Assembly: GCF_030143245.1 (NCBI RefSeq)
Contig: NZ_JARJNS010000004.1
Coordinates: forward strand, 492,469 to 556,468
DNA: 64,000 nucleotides
Direction of reading: 5' to 3'
Origin: Rhabdaerophilum sp. SD176
GTDB lineage: Bacteria; Pseudomonadota; Alphaproteobacteria; Rhizobiales; Beijerinckiaceae
Shown piece after piece: positions 9,241 through 19,063 of the stretch. Made by a program: the position numbers and the translations under genes. Every line of letters starts with the position of its first letter. The first letter of the stretch is position 1. The notes under the pieces are model-generated. The model had not been told where the DNA came from and ran no database searches. It worked only from the letters and a program-made list of their open reading frames with translations.

Positions 9241-9286
9241 GACGGCACCTCCTTCTGCACCTTTCGTCAAATGCGCAATCACGTCC

Positions 9287-9300
9287 TTGATATTGATCAA
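9287..9300. promoter_or_regulatory. FNR/DNR box, regulator side
   Basis: TTGATATTGATCAA is an exact match to TTGAT-N4-ATCAA. It lies 47 bp upstream of the regulator start at 9240, a usual position for autoregulation by an FNR-type protein. Confidence 0.85.
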
Positions 9301-9401
9301 GCCTGGATTTGACAGAACCGAGGCTGTGTCTTGATCGAGAATGCGCTCCGTCTTGACAAATTAAGTACCTGTTCTTGAAAGATTTTATGGCCTTTTCTGG
9401 G

Positions 9402-9415
9402 TTGATTCAAATCAA
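9402..9415. promoter_or_regulatory. FNR/DNR box, narK side
   Basis: TTGATTCAAATCAA is a second exact TTGAT-N4-ATCAA match, 78 bp upstream of narK. It should drive the nar operon under low oxygen or in response to nitrogen oxides. Confidence 0.88.
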
Positions 9416-9493
9416 GGCCCGGATCTTTCCCCCTGCCAAGCATGGCTTCCGCGTTCGACCTGAGAGCGCGTTTTCCATGAAGAGGGGGCGAGC

Positions 9494-12247
9494 ATGGCTG
9501 TCGCCACTGTCACCGCATCGGACCAGAACAGGGCACTTTGGTTCTCGACCATTGCCTTCACGGTTTGTTTCGCGGTCTGGACGATTTTCGCGATCATCGG
9601 CATCCAGATCAAAAAGGATCTGGGCCTTTCCGATACGCAATTCGGGCTGCTGGTTGGGACGCCGATCCTCACCGGATCGCTGATCCGCCTGCTGCTTGGT
9701 ATCTGGGCTGACCAGTATGGTGGCCGCATGGTCTATACGGCGACCATGCTGACCGCCGCGGTCATGACCTTCCTGCTTACCTTCGCCTATGATTACCCGA
9801 CGTTCCTGATTGCCGCGCTTGGCGTCGGCATCGCCGGTGGCTCCTTCTCCGTTGGCGTCGCCTATGTCGCCAAATGGTACCCCAAGGAGAAGCAGGGCAC
9901 GGCGCTCGGCATTTTTGGCGCCGGGAATGTCGGCGCGGCTGTCACCAAGTTCGCCGCCCCGGTCATTATGGTCGCCTATGGCTGGAAGAGTGTCGCGCTC
10001 GTCTGGGCGCTGGCCCTCGGGATCATGGGCATCCTGTTCTTCCTCTTCACCAAGGATGACCCGGACCTCGCCCGCCGTCGCGCCACCGGTGCAAAGCCGG
10101 AACCGCTTTCGGCCATGATGGAGCCACTCCGGAACATCCAGGTCTGGCGGTTCTCGCTCTACTATTTCTTCGTGTTCGGGGCTTTCGTCGCCCTGGCCTT
10201 GTGGCTGCCGCGCTACCTGATCGGCGTCTACGGGCTCGATATCGCCACCGCCGGCATGATCGGCGCGATGTATTCCATCCCCGCCTCGATCTTCCGCGCC
10301 TATGGCGGCCATCTCTCGGACAAGTATGGCGCCCGGACGATCATGTACTGGACCTTCCTGGTCTCGATCGTCTGCACCTTCATCCTGTCCTATCCGCCCA
10401 CGAGCTATATCGTCGAAGGCATTCGCGGCCCGGTGGAATTCAGCACGCGGATGGGGCTGGTTGGCTTTGTCGTCACGGCCTTCGTGCTCGGCTTCTTCAT
10501 GAGCCTGGGCAAGGCGGCGGTCTACAAGCACATCCCGGTCTATTACCCGGATCGCGTGGGTGCGGTTGGTGGCGTTGTCGGCCTCGTCGGCGGTCTCGGT
10601 GGGTTTGTGCTGCCGATCGCTTTCGGTGCGCTCAATGACCTGACGGGCGTCTGGCAGAGCTGCTTTTGGCTGCTCTTCGCCATCGTGACCATCGCTGCCG
10701 TCTGGATGCATCTCGCCATCCGCTCGATGGAAAAGCAGGCCATGGGCGCCACGCTGAACAAGCTGCCGCAACTGCCGGAAATGCAGCCGATCCATGGCCC
10801 GGAACAGGAAGGTGCGCTCGCCGCCAAGGGCGCGATCCAGGATTGGCGGCCGGAAGATCCTGGCTTCTGGCAGGGGCAGGGACGTGCCATCGCCCGCCGC
10901 AATCTCTGGATCTCGGTTCCGTGCCTGCTCCTTTCCTTCGCGGTCTGGATGGTGTGGTCGGTCGTGGTGGCGCGTCTGCCGAGCGTCGGCTTCGCCTTCA
11001 CCAATGAACAGCTGTTCTGGTTGGCCTCGCTGCCCGGGCTTTCCGGGGCGACCCTCCGCATCTTCTACAGCTTCATGCCGGCCATGTTCGGCGGCCGGCT
11101 CTGGACTACGCTTGCCACATGGTCACTGCTGATCCCGGCTCTCGGCATGGGCTTCGCGGTCCAGAACCCGGAAACGCCCTACTGGATCTTCCTGGCGCTC
11201 GCCCTGCTTTGCGGCTTTGGCGGTGGCAACTTCGCCTCCTCGATGGCCAATATCTCTTTCTTCTTCCCGAAGGCGGAGAAGGGCAACGCCCTCGCCATCA
11301 ATGCCGGCCTCGGCAATCTCGGCGTCAGCGTGGTGCAGTTCGTCGTGCCGCTCGCGATCACGGCCGGGGTTTTCGGCGCACTCGGCGGCTCGCCGCAAAC
11401 CGCCACGCTCAACGGTGTCACCACGACATTGTGGCTCCAGAATGCCGGCTTCGTCTTCGTGCCCTTCATCATCGCCTCGGCCTTCGCGGCCTGGTTCGGG
11501 ATGAATGACATCGCCTCGATGAAGGCCAGCTTCGCTGATCAGGCGGTGATCTTCCGCCGGACCCATAACTGGGTGATGTGCTGGCTCTACACAGGCACAT
11601 TCGGCTCCTTCATCGGGTATTCCGCCGGGTTCCCGCTGCTTTCGAAGATCCTCTTCCCCGAGGTAAACGCCCTGCAATACGCCTTCCTGGGACCGCTGGT
11701 CGGTGCGGTTTCCCGCGCCTTCTCCGGCAAGGCCTGCGACCGGATCGGCGGCGGGCGCATCACCTTCTGGGTCTTCGTGGCCATGTGCCTCGGCGTGGTC
11801 GGTATCCTTTATGCGATCGGCATGAAGGGGAACCCCAGCGCCTTCCCGGTCTTCTTCGCGAGCTTCCTGTTCCTCTTCGCAGCGACCGGCGTCGGCAATG
11901 CCTCGACCTTCCAGATGATCCCCGCGATCATGCGGCAGGAAGTGGCCCGGCTCGAGCCGCAGCTCAGGGGCCAGGATCTCGTCAAGCAATCCGACAAGGA
12001 AAGCGCGGCGATCATCGGGTTCACTTCGGCGGTGGCCGCCTATGGCGCCTTCTTCATCCCGAAGAGCTTCGGCACCTCGATCGCCATGTCCGGCTCTGCG
12101 GCCGGCGCCCTCTACGCCTTCCTTGGTTTCTACATCACCTGCATCGCCATCACCTGGTGGTTCTACACCCGGCGCGGCGGCCTCCTCCACGACATCGAGC
12201 GGGGCCGTGCGCCCCGCCCGGCGACGCCTGTCGCCAATCCCGCCTGA
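9494..12247 (+). CDS. narK: fused NarK1-NarK2 nitrate/nitrite transporter
   Basis: This is a 917-residue inner-membrane protein made of two complete major-facilitator units joined in one chain. The first unit (about residues 1-425) begins ALWFSTIAFTVCFAVWTIF and is NarK1-like (nitrate/proton symport). The second (about 465-900) begins RRNLWISVPCLLLSFAVWMVWS and is NarK2-like (nitrate/nitrite exchange). Each has the nitrate-signature glycine-rich stretch (GAGNVGAAVTKF and NAGLGNLGVSVVQF). Such fusions are known in Paracoccus and relatives. It is the first gene of the nar operon, with narG 31 bp downstream. A G-rich ribosome-binding site precedes ATG 9494. Confidence 0.93.
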   Translation: MAVATVTASDQNRALWFSTIAFTVCFAVWTIFAIIGIQIKKDLGLSDTQFGLLVGTPILTGSLIRLLLGIWADQYGGRMVYTATMLTAAVMTFLLTFAYDYPTFLIAALGVGIAGGSFSVGVAYVAKWYPKEKQGTALGIFGAGNVGAAVTKFAAPVIMVAYGWKSVALVWALALGIMGILFFLFTKDDPDLARRRATGAKPEPLSAMMEPLRNIQVWRFSLYYFFVFGAFVALALWLPRYLIGVYGLDIATAGMIGAMYSIPASIFRAYGGHLSDKYGARTIMYWTFLVSIVCTFILSYPPTSYIVEGIRGPVEFSTRMGLVGFVVTAFVLGFFMSLGKAAVYKHIPVYYPDRVGAVGGVVGLVGGLGGFVLPIAFGALNDLTGVWQSCFWLLFAIVTIAAVWMHLAIRSMEKQAMGATLNKLPQLPEMQPIHGPEQEGALAAKGAIQDWRPEDPGFWQGQGRAIARRNLWISVPCLLLSFAVWMVWSVVVARLPSVGFAFTNEQLFWLASLPGLSGATLRIFYSFMPAMFGGRLWTTLATWSLLIPALGMGFAVQNPETPYWIFLALALLCGFGGGNFASSMANISFFFPKAEKGNALAINAGLGNLGVSVVQFVVPLAITAGVFGALGGSPQTATLNGVTTTLWLQNAGFVFVPFIIASAFAAWFGMNDIASMKASFADQAVIFRRTHNWVMCWLYTGTFGSFIGYSAGFPLLSKILFPEVNALQYAFLGPLVGAVSRAFSGKACDRIGGGRITFWVFVAMCLGVVGILYAIGMKGNPSAFPVFFASFLFLFAATGVGNASTFQMIPAIMRQEVARLEPQLRGQDLVKQSDKESAAIIGFTSAVAAYGAFFIPKSFGTSIAMSGSAAGALYAFLGFYITCIAITWWFYTRRGGLLHDIERGRAPRPATPVANPA

Positions 12248-12278
12248 TCCGAATTGCTAGCCAGAGAGGCGACAGACC

Positions 12279-15200
12279 ATGTCCCATTTTCTCGACCGCC
12301 TGACCTTCTTCAACAAGATCTCAGAGCCCTTCGCCAATGGCCATGGCGTGACCACGGCTGAGGATCGCCGCTGGGAGGATGGCTACCGGAAGCGCTGGCA
12401 GCACGACAAAATCGTGCGTTCGACCCATGGCGCGAACTGCACCGGCTCCTGCTCGTGGAAGATCTATGTGAAGGGCGGGATCGTCACCTGGGAAACCCAG
12501 CAGACTGACTATCCGCGCACCCGGCCGGACTTGCCGAACCATGAGCCGCGCGGCTGCTCGCGCGGGGCCTCCTACAGCTGGTATCTCTATTCCGGCAACC
12601 GGGTGAAATACCCGTTGATCCGTTCGCGCCTGATCCGCTTGTGGCGGCGGGCCCGTGCAACGCTTTCGCCGGTCGCGGCCTGGACCTCGATTGTCGAGGA
12701 TCCGGACAAGCGTGCTTCCTACACAACGAAGCGCGGCCATGGCGGCTTCGTCCGCTCGAGCTGGGACGAGGTCAACGAGATCATCGCGGCAGCCAATGCC
12801 TATACCGCCCGCACCTACGGGCCGGATCGCATCCTTGGCTTCTCGCCGATCCCCGCCATGTCGATGGTGAGCTACGCCGCAGGCTCGCGCTATCTCAGCC
12901 TGATCGGCGGCGTGTGCATGTCGTTCTACGATTGGTATTGCGACCTGCCGCCAGCTTCGCCGCAAACCTGGGGCGAGCAGACCGACGTTCCGGAATCCGC
13001 CGATTGGTACAATGCCGGCTTCATCATCCTCTGGGGCTCGAATGTGCCGCAGACGCGCACGCCGGATGCGCATTTCTATACCGAGGCGCGGTATCGCGGT
13101 ACCAAGAGTGCTGTGATCTGCCCGGATTATTCCGAAGCGTCGAAATTCGGGGACATCTGGCTGCCGGTGAAGCAGGGCACCGATGCCGCGCTTGCCATGG
13201 CGATGGGCCATGTGATCCTCACCGAATACCATGTGAAGCGGCAGGTTCCGTATTTCCAGGATTACATCCGGAAATACACGGATATGCCGATGCTGGTCCG
13301 GCTGGTGAAACAGGATGGCCGGCTCGTGCCGGAACGCTTCCTGCGCGCCTCGGATTTCGACAAGGGTCTCGGCGAGGCGAACAATCCGGAATGGAAGACA
13401 GTCGCCTATGACGAGGGCTCCGGCAAGATCGTCGTTCCCAACGGGACGATCGGCTTCCGCTGGGGCGAACAGGGCAAATGGAACCTCGAGGAAAAGGCCT
13501 CGGACGGCCAGGAAACCAAGCTCCGCCTCACGCTGAAGGGCATTGAGGACGAAACCGCCTCGGTTGCCTTCCCCTATTTCGGCAATATCGAGAACGAGCA
13601 TTTCACGCATTCCGATCATGGCTCGATCCTCGAGCGGGCGATCCCGGTGAAACGGCTGAAACTGGCCGATGGCGAGGCGCTGGTTGCCAGCGTCCATGAT
13701 CTCTTCGTTGCGAATTACGGCGTCGATCAGGGCTTCGGCGGCGAGAATGTGACCGGCGATTATAATGCCGATCTGCCCTACACCCCCGCCTGGGCCGAGA
13801 AGATCACCGGTGTTTCCCGCGACAAGATCATCCAGGTGGCACGTGAATTTGCCACCAATGCCGAGAAGACCAACGGACGTTCGATGGTGATCATCGGGGC
13901 GGCGATGAACCATTGGTACCACGCCGACATGAATTACCGCGGCGTGATGAACATGCTCATCATGTGCGGCTGCATCGGCCAATCTGGCGGCGGCTGGGCG
14001 CATTATGTCGGTCAGGAAAAGCTGCGGCCGCAGGCCGGCTGGGCGCCGCTCGCCTTCGCGCTGGACTGGGGCCGTCCGCCCCGGCAGCAGAATTCCACCT
14101 CGGCCTTCTACGTGCACACCAATCAGTGGCGCTACGAGACGATGAAGGCGATGGACATTGTCTCGCCCACCGCCCCGGCGGGCCCCTGGGACAGCGCGAT
14201 GATCGACTACAATGTGCGGGCCGTCCGCATGGGCTGGTTGCCGGCCTATCCGACGCTGACGCAGAACCCGCTTGATATCGCCGCCAAGGCGAAGGCAGCA
14301 GGCCTTGAACCGAAGGATTACGTGGCCAAGGGCCTGAAATCAGGTGAGGTCAGCTTTGCCTGGGAAGATCCTGACAATCCAAAGAACTGGCCGCGCAACC
14401 TGTTCGTCTGGCGCTCCAACCTGCTCGGCTCATCCGGCAAGGGGCATGAATACTTCCTCAAGCACCTCCTTGGTACGTCAAATGGCGTCTTGGGCAAGGA
14501 TCTCGGCTCGGCAGAGGCTGCCGGCACCAGGGAAGTGAACTGGGTCAAGGAAGCCCCGGAAGGCAAGCTCGACCTCTTGGTCACGCTCGATTTCCGCATG
14601 TCCACGACTTGCGTCTACTCGGACATCGTGCTCCCGACCGCCACCTGGTACGAGAAGAACGATCTCAACACCTCCGACATGCACCCCTTCATCCACCCGC
14701 TGACCAGCGCGGTAGACCCGGCCTGGGAGGCCCGTTCGGACTGGGAGATCTACAAGGGCATCGCCAAGGCCTTTTCGCAGGTCGCGCCCGAAGTGCTGGG
14801 CGAAGAGACCGACATCGTTCTCAACCCGATCAAGCACGATACGGCCATGGAAATGGCACAGGCCTTCGATCCGAAGGACTGGAAGAAAGGCGAGTGTGAG
14901 CCCATTCCCGGCAAGACGATGCCGGTCGTGGTGCCGGTGCAGCGGGACTATGCCCATATCTACGAGCGCTTCACCGCGCTTGGCCCGCTGATGGACACGC
15001 TCGGCAACGGCATCAAGGGCATGGCCTGGAAGACCGGCCATGAGGTCGATCACCTAAAAGCGCTCAATGGCACCCATCTCGAGGGGGCCAACAAGGGGCT
15101 GGCCCGGATCGTCTCGGATATTGATGCGACCGAGGTCATCCTGATGATGGCCCCGGAAACCAACGGTGAAGTCGCCGTCAAGGCCTGGGAGGCGCTGAGC

Positions 15201-16016
15201 AAGACGACCGGTCGCGAGCACGCCCATCTGGCCCTGCCCAAGGAAGACGAGAAGATCCGCTTCCGCGATGTCGTCGCCCAGCCGCGCAAGATCATCTCGG
15301 CGCCTACCTGGTCTGGGCTCGAGAGCGAGAAGGTCTGCTACAATGCAGGCTACACGAATGTGCATGAGCTCATTCCGTGGCGCACGCTCACAGGGCGGCA
15401 GCAGCTCTACCAGGACCATCTCTGGATGCGGGCCTTCGGTGAGGCGCTCTGCAATTACCGGCCGCCGATCGATCTCAAGACCATCCATCCGGTCAAGGGC
15501 ACCAAGCCCAACGGCGAAACCGAGATCGTCCTCAACTTCATCACCCCGCACCAGAAATGGGGCATCCATTCCACCTATACCGACAACCTTTTGATGCTGA
15601 CGCTCAGCCGTGGCGGACCGATCGTCTGGTTGTCCGAAACCGACGCCCGCAAGGCCGGCATCGTCGATAACGACTGGGTGGAAGCCTACAATTCCAACGG
15701 GGCGCTGGTGGCCCGCGCGGTAGTTTCGCAACGCATGAAGGAGGGCACGCTCTTCATGTACCACGCGCAGGAAAAGATCGTGAATGTGCCCGGTTCGGAA
15801 ATGACCGGGCAGCGCGGGGGCATCCATAACTCGGTGACGCGTGTGGTGCTCAAGCCGACGCACATGATCGGCGGCTACGTCCAGTTTGCCTATGATTTCA
15901 ACTACTACGGCACGATTGGAACCAACCGCGACGAATTCGTCGTGATCCGAAAAGTCAAGAATGTCGACTGGCTGGAGCGCCCGCATCCGGACCAGGTTGC
16001 CACGGCTGCCGAATAA
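12279..16016 (+). CDS. narG: respiratory nitrate reductase alpha subunit
   Basis: This is a 1245-residue molybdopterin-guanine-dinucleotide catalytic subunit of membrane-bound nitrate reductase, acting on the cytoplasmic face. The FS0 cluster site is seen as HGANCTGSC with a later Cys in GCSRGASYSW (His plus three Cys). The Mo-ligand Asp lies in the YCDLPPASPQTWGEQ region. The length matches E. coli NarG (about 1247). AGAGAGG lies upstream of ATG 12279, and narH follows after 11 bp. There is no twin-arginine signal, as expected for a cytoplasmic Nar enzyme. Confidence 0.97.
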   Translation: MSHFLDRLTFFNKISEPFANGHGVTTAEDRRWEDGYRKRWQHDKIVRSTHGANCTGSCSWKIYVKGGIVTWETQQTDYPRTRPDLPNHEPRGCSRGASYSWYLYSGNRVKYPLIRSRLIRLWRRARATLSPVAAWTSIVEDPDKRASYTTKRGHGGFVRSSWDEVNEIIAAANAYTARTYGPDRILGFSPIPAMSMVSYAAGSRYLSLIGGVCMSFYDWYCDLPPASPQTWGEQTDVPESADWYNAGFIILWGSNVPQTRTPDAHFYTEARYRGTKSAVICPDYSEASKFGDIWLPVKQGTDAALAMAMGHVILTEYHVKRQVPYFQDYIRKYTDMPMLVRLVKQDGRLVPERFLRASDFDKGLGEANNPEWKTVAYDEGSGKIVVPNGTIGFRWGEQGKWNLEEKASDGQETKLRLTLKGIEDETASVAFPYFGNIENEHFTHSDHGSILERAIPVKRLKLADGEALVASVHDLFVANYGVDQGFGGENVTGDYNADLPYTPAWAEKITGVSRDKIIQVAREFATNAEKTNGRSMVIIGAAMNHWYHADMNYRGVMNMLIMCGCIGQSGGGWAHYVGQEKLRPQAGWAPLAFALDWGRPPRQQNSTSAFYVHTNQWRYETMKAMDIVSPTAPAGPWDSAMIDYNVRAVRMGWLPAYPTLTQNPLDIAAKAKAAGLEPKDYVAKGLKSGEVSFAWEDPDNPKNWPRNLFVWRSNLLGSSGKGHEYFLKHLLGTSNGVLGKDLGSAEAAGTREVNWVKEAPEGKLDLLVTLDFRMSTTCVYSDIVLPTATWYEKNDLNTSDMHPFIHPLTSAVDPAWEARSDWEIYKGIAKAFSQVAPEVLGEETDIVLNPIKHDTAMEMAQAFDPKDWKKGECEPIPGKTMPVVVPVQRDYAHIYERFTALGPLMDTLGNGIKGMAWKTGHEVDHLKALNGTHLEGANKGLARIVSDIDATEVILMMAPETNGEVAVKAWEALSKTTGREHAHLALPKEDEKIRFRDVVAQPRKIISAPTWSGLESEKVCYNAGYTNVHELIPWRTLTGRQQLYQDHLWMRAFGEALCNYRPPIDLKTIHPVKGTKPNGETEIVLNFITPHQKWGIHSTYTDNLLMLTLSRGGPIVWLSETDARKAGIVDNDWVEAYNSNGALVARAVVSQRMKEGTLFMYHAQEKIVNVPGSEMTGQRGGIHNSVTRVVLKPTHMIGGYVQFAYDFNYYGTIGTNRDEFVVIRKVKNVDWLERPHPDQVATAAE

Positions 16017-16027
16017 GGAGAACGGCC

Positions 16028-17554
16028 ATGAAAATCCGCGCACAGATCGCGATGGTGCTCAACCTCGACAAGTGCATTGGCTGTCACACCTGTTCGGTGA
16101 CATGCAAGAACGTGTGGACCAACCGCGAAGGCATGGAATACGCGTGGTTCAACAATGTCGAGACCAAGCCTGGTATCGGCTACCCCAAGGATTGGGAAAA
16201 CCAGAAGCGCTGGAAGGGTGGCTGGACCCGCAAGCGCAACGGCAAGATCGAGCCGCGCATCGGGGGTAAATGGCGGATCCTGGCGAATATCTTCGCCAAT
16301 CCGGACTTGCCGGAAATCGATGATTACTACGAGCCCTTCACCTTCGACTACGAGCACCTCCAGAAGGCGCCCGAACTCGAAGCCTTTCCGACCGCAAGGC
16401 CGCGTTCGCTGATCACCGGCGAGCGGATGGAGAAGATCAACTGGGGTCCGAACTGGGAGGAAATCCTCGGCGGTGAGTTCGCCAAGCGCTCGGCCGACGT
16501 GAATTTCGAAGGCTTGCAGAAGGAGATGTACGGCCAGTTCGAAAATACCTTCATGATGTATCTGCCGCGGCTCTGCGAGCATTGCCTCAATCCGGCCTGC
16601 GTTGCTTCATGCCCGTCCGGAGCGATCTACAAGCGCGAGGAGGATGGCATCGTCCTGATCGATCAGGACAAGTGCCGCGGCTGGCGCATGTGCGTCTCGG
16701 GCTGCCCCTACAAGAAGATCTATTTCAACTGGTCGAGCGGAAAGAGCGAGAAGTGCATCTTCTGCTATCCGCGCATCGAGGCGGGCCAGCCGACGGTCTG
16801 TTCGGAAACCTGCGTCGGCCGCATCCGCTATCTCGGCGTGATGCTCTATGACGCCGACCGGATCGAGGAAGCCGCCAGCGCAGCCAACGAAACCGATCTC
16901 TATGAAGCGCAGATGCGGATCTTCCTCAACCCCAATGATCCTGCCGTCATTGAGCAGGCACGCCGTGACGGGATCTCAGACAACTGGCTCGAAGCAGCCC
17001 GGCAATCACCGATCTGGAAGATGGCGATGGAATGGAAGGTCGCTTTTCCGCTCCACCCGGAATACCGGACCCTGCCGATGGTCTGGTATGTCCCGCCGCT
17101 TTCGCCGATCACGGCGGCGGCAGAGGCCGGGAAGATGGGCATCGATCGCGGCATGCCGGATGTGAAATCGCTCCGCATTCCGCTGAAATATCTCGCCAAT
17201 CTGCTGACGGCCGGGGATGAGAAGCCGGTGGCTCTCGGGCTCGAACGCATGTTGGCCATGCGGGCCTATATGCGGGCCAAGACGGTGGACGGCGTGATCG
17301 ATGAGGCCGTCGCTGCCCGCGTGGGCCTCACCGGCGAGCAGATCGAGGCGATGTACCACGTGATGGCGATTGCCAATTACGAGGATCGTTTCGTCATCCC
17401 GACCACGCATCGCGAGGTGACCGAGGATGCCTACGAGTTGCGCGGTCAATGCGGCTTTTCGTTCGGCGATGGCTGCCTGCCTTCCGACAGCAGCACCAAC
17501 CTTTTCGGCGGCATCAAGCTGAAGAACGATAAGCCGAAGGTGGGGGCCTATTGA
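16028..17554 (+). CDS. narH: respiratory nitrate reductase beta subunit
   Basis: This is a 508-residue iron-sulfur electron-transfer subunit linking NarI to NarG. Four Cys groups are visible: CIGCHTCSVTC, CEHCLNPACVASCPSG, CRGWRMCVSGCPYKK and CIFCYPRIEAGQPTVCSETC. In the third group Trp replaces one Cys, the known mark of the 3Fe-4S centre of NarH. The length agrees with the family. One base separates its stop from the narJ start. Confidence 0.97.
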   Translation: MKIRAQIAMVLNLDKCIGCHTCSVTCKNVWTNREGMEYAWFNNVETKPGIGYPKDWENQKRWKGGWTRKRNGKIEPRIGGKWRILANIFANPDLPEIDDYYEPFTFDYEHLQKAPELEAFPTARPRSLITGERMEKINWGPNWEEILGGEFAKRSADVNFEGLQKEMYGQFENTFMMYLPRLCEHCLNPACVASCPSGAIYKREEDGIVLIDQDKCRGWRMCVSGCPYKKIYFNWSSGKSEKCIFCYPRIEAGQPTVCSETCVGRIRYLGVMLYDADRIEEAASAANETDLYEAQMRIFLNPNDPAVIEQARRDGISDNWLEAARQSPIWKMAMEWKVAFPLHPEYRTLPMVWYVPPLSPITAAAEAGKMGIDRGMPDVKSLRIPLKYLANLLTAGDEKPVALGLERMLAMRAYMRAKTVDGVIDEAVAARVGLTGEQIEAMYHVMAIANYEDRFVIPTTHREVTEDAYELRGQCGFSFGDGCLPSDSSTNLFGGIKLKNDKPKVGAY

Positions 17555-17555
17555 G

Positions 17556-18308
17556 ATGAAAACGCTACGTATTCTCTCAGCCCTGCTGACCTATCCCGAT
17601 GCTGATCTCCTCGCCGCCCTGCCGGAATTCGTTCCGGTTCTCGAACGGGAGGCATGGCTGCCGGCATCGGAGCGCAAGGCGCTGGCCGGCCTGATCAACA
17701 CGCTCGCCGCCAGCGACCCGATCGAGGCGCAGGAACGCTACATCCTGCTTTTCGACCGGACCCGCTCGCTCTCGCTGCACCTGTTCGAGCATGTCCATGG
17801 CGAAAGCCGGGATCGTGGCCAGGCGATGGTGGACCTGATCAAGCTCTACGAGGATGGCGGCTTCACGCCAACCACCAAGGAACTGCCGGATTTCCTGCCG
17901 CTTTTCCTAGAGTTTGCTTCGACCCGTCAGCCGGAAGAAGCGCGGGATCTGATCCAGCAGCCGCTTCAGGTGATGGCCGCGCTCCGGGAACGCCTTGCCA
18001 AGCGCGGGGCGATCTATCTCCCGGTCTTCGATGCGTTGTTGGCACTTGCCCGCGTGAAACCGGATGCCGCGATGCTCGAACGCCTGCTCGCCGAGCCGGA
18101 TCCCGAGCCGGATGATCTCGAGGCCCTCGATGCCGCCTGGGAGGAAGAGGAAGTCCGTTTTGGGCCGGCAGCCGGTTCTGATGGCTGCGGGCATGACAGC
18201 CTCGCCTCGAAGCTGCGCCAGGCCCGGCGCCCGGCGCCCGGCCTTGCCACCCCCGATCCGGCCAGCCTCCGGCCCGCCGTCACCACGTCAACCGCGCTCC
18301 GCCGCTGA
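17556..18308 (+). CDS. narJ: nitrate reductase assembly chaperone NarJ
   Basis: This is a 250-residue member of the NarJ/TorD chaperone family that keeps NarG open for cofactor insertion and membrane docking. The family core is clear: YILLFDRTRSLSLHLFEHVHGESRDRGQAM. The C-terminal tail is Pro/Ala-rich and not conserved. ATG 17556 starts one base after the narH stop, implying translational coupling. Confidence 0.95.
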   Translation: MKTLRILSALLTYPDADLLAALPEFVPVLEREAWLPASERKALAGLINTLAASDPIEAQERYILLFDRTRSLSLHLFEHVHGESRDRGQAMVDLIKLYEDGGFTPTTKELPDFLPLFLEFASTRQPEEARDLIQQPLQVMAALRERLAKRGAIYLPVFDALLALARVKPDAAMLERLLAEPDPEPDDLEALDAAWEEEEVRFGPAAGSDGCGHDSLASKLRQARRPAPGLATPDPASLRPAVTTSTALRR

Positions 18309-18326
18309 CCCCTGAGGGAGAGTTCC

Positions 18327-19058
18327 ATGCGCGACACCATCTTTCACATCCTCTTCGTCTGGTATCCCTATGTCTGCCTTTCGTCCTTCATTTTCGGATC
18401 CATCATCCGGTTTGATCGCGAGCAATACACCTGGAAGGCGCATTCCAGCCAGATCCTGCGCAAGAAGCAGCTGAGCTGGGGGTCGAACCTCTTTCATTTC
18501 GGCATTCTGTTCCTGTTCCTTGGCCATACCGTCGGACTTCTGACGCCCAAGGCGATCTATTCGATCTTCCTCACACCGGCGGAAAAGCAGCTTGTCGCGA
18601 TTGTCGCGGGCGGCATTGCCGGGACGGTGTGCTTCGTCGGGCTCAGCCTCTTGCTGCACCGGCGGTTGTTCGACGCCCGGATCCGCCAGACCTCGACCTA
18701 TATGGACCTTTCGATCCTGACGATCCTGTGGGTCCAGCTCTGCCTCGGCTTGATCACCCTGCCGTTCTCGCTCGCCCATTCCGATGGTTCGGTGATGATC
18801 CAGCTTTCGCACTGGGCGCAAGGCATCCTGACGGTGCAGCCGGTTGATGCGAAGACATTGCAGGGACTCGACTGGCCCTATCTGGCCCATCTGGTTCTCG
18901 GGATGACGATCTTCCTGCTCTTCCCCTTCTCCCGGCTGGTCCATATCTGGTCGGCGCCGGTCTGGTATCTCGGCCGGAAGGGCTATCAGGTCGTTCGGAC
19001 CCGGCGCCCGCTGGCCGGCTCTGATGCCCAGCGCCCGACGCACCGGCCGGCGGAGTAA
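18327..19058 (+). CDS. narI: respiratory nitrate reductase gamma subunit
   Basis: This is a 243-residue di-haem cytochrome b membrane subunit that oxidises quinol and passes electrons to NarH. About five membrane segments are visible. Candidate haem ligands are His in NLFHFGILFLFLGHTVGLL and in WPYLAHLVLGMTIFLLF plus LVHIWS. GAGAG lies upstream of ATG 18327. The length is near the E. coli protein (225). Confidence 0.96.
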   Translation: MRDTIFHILFVWYPYVCLSSFIFGSIIRFDREQYTWKAHSSQILRKKQLSWGSNLFHFGILFLFLGHTVGLLTPKAIYSIFLTPAEKQLVAIVAGGIAGTVCFVGLSLLLHRRLFDARIRQTSTYMDLSILTILWVQLCLGLITLPFSLAHSDGSVMIQLSHWAQGILTVQPVDAKTLQGLDWPYLAHLVLGMTIFLLFPFSRLVHIWSAPVWYLGRKGYQVVRTRRPLAGSDAQRPTHRPAE

Positions 19059-19063
19059 CGGCC

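Noticed and set aside
9241..9300. N-terminal extension of the Crp/Fnr regulator to 9300
   Set aside because: The strong AAGGAGG lies before the start at 9240, and the extension would encode across the FNR box.
9407..10795. 462-codon minus-strand frame inside narK
   Set aside because: It is rich in Asp/Glu/Arg with no motif, and is antisense of conserved narK membrane segments.
12321..14117. 598-codon minus-strand frame inside narG
   Set aside because: It is antisense of a highly conserved gene and results from high G+C third positions.
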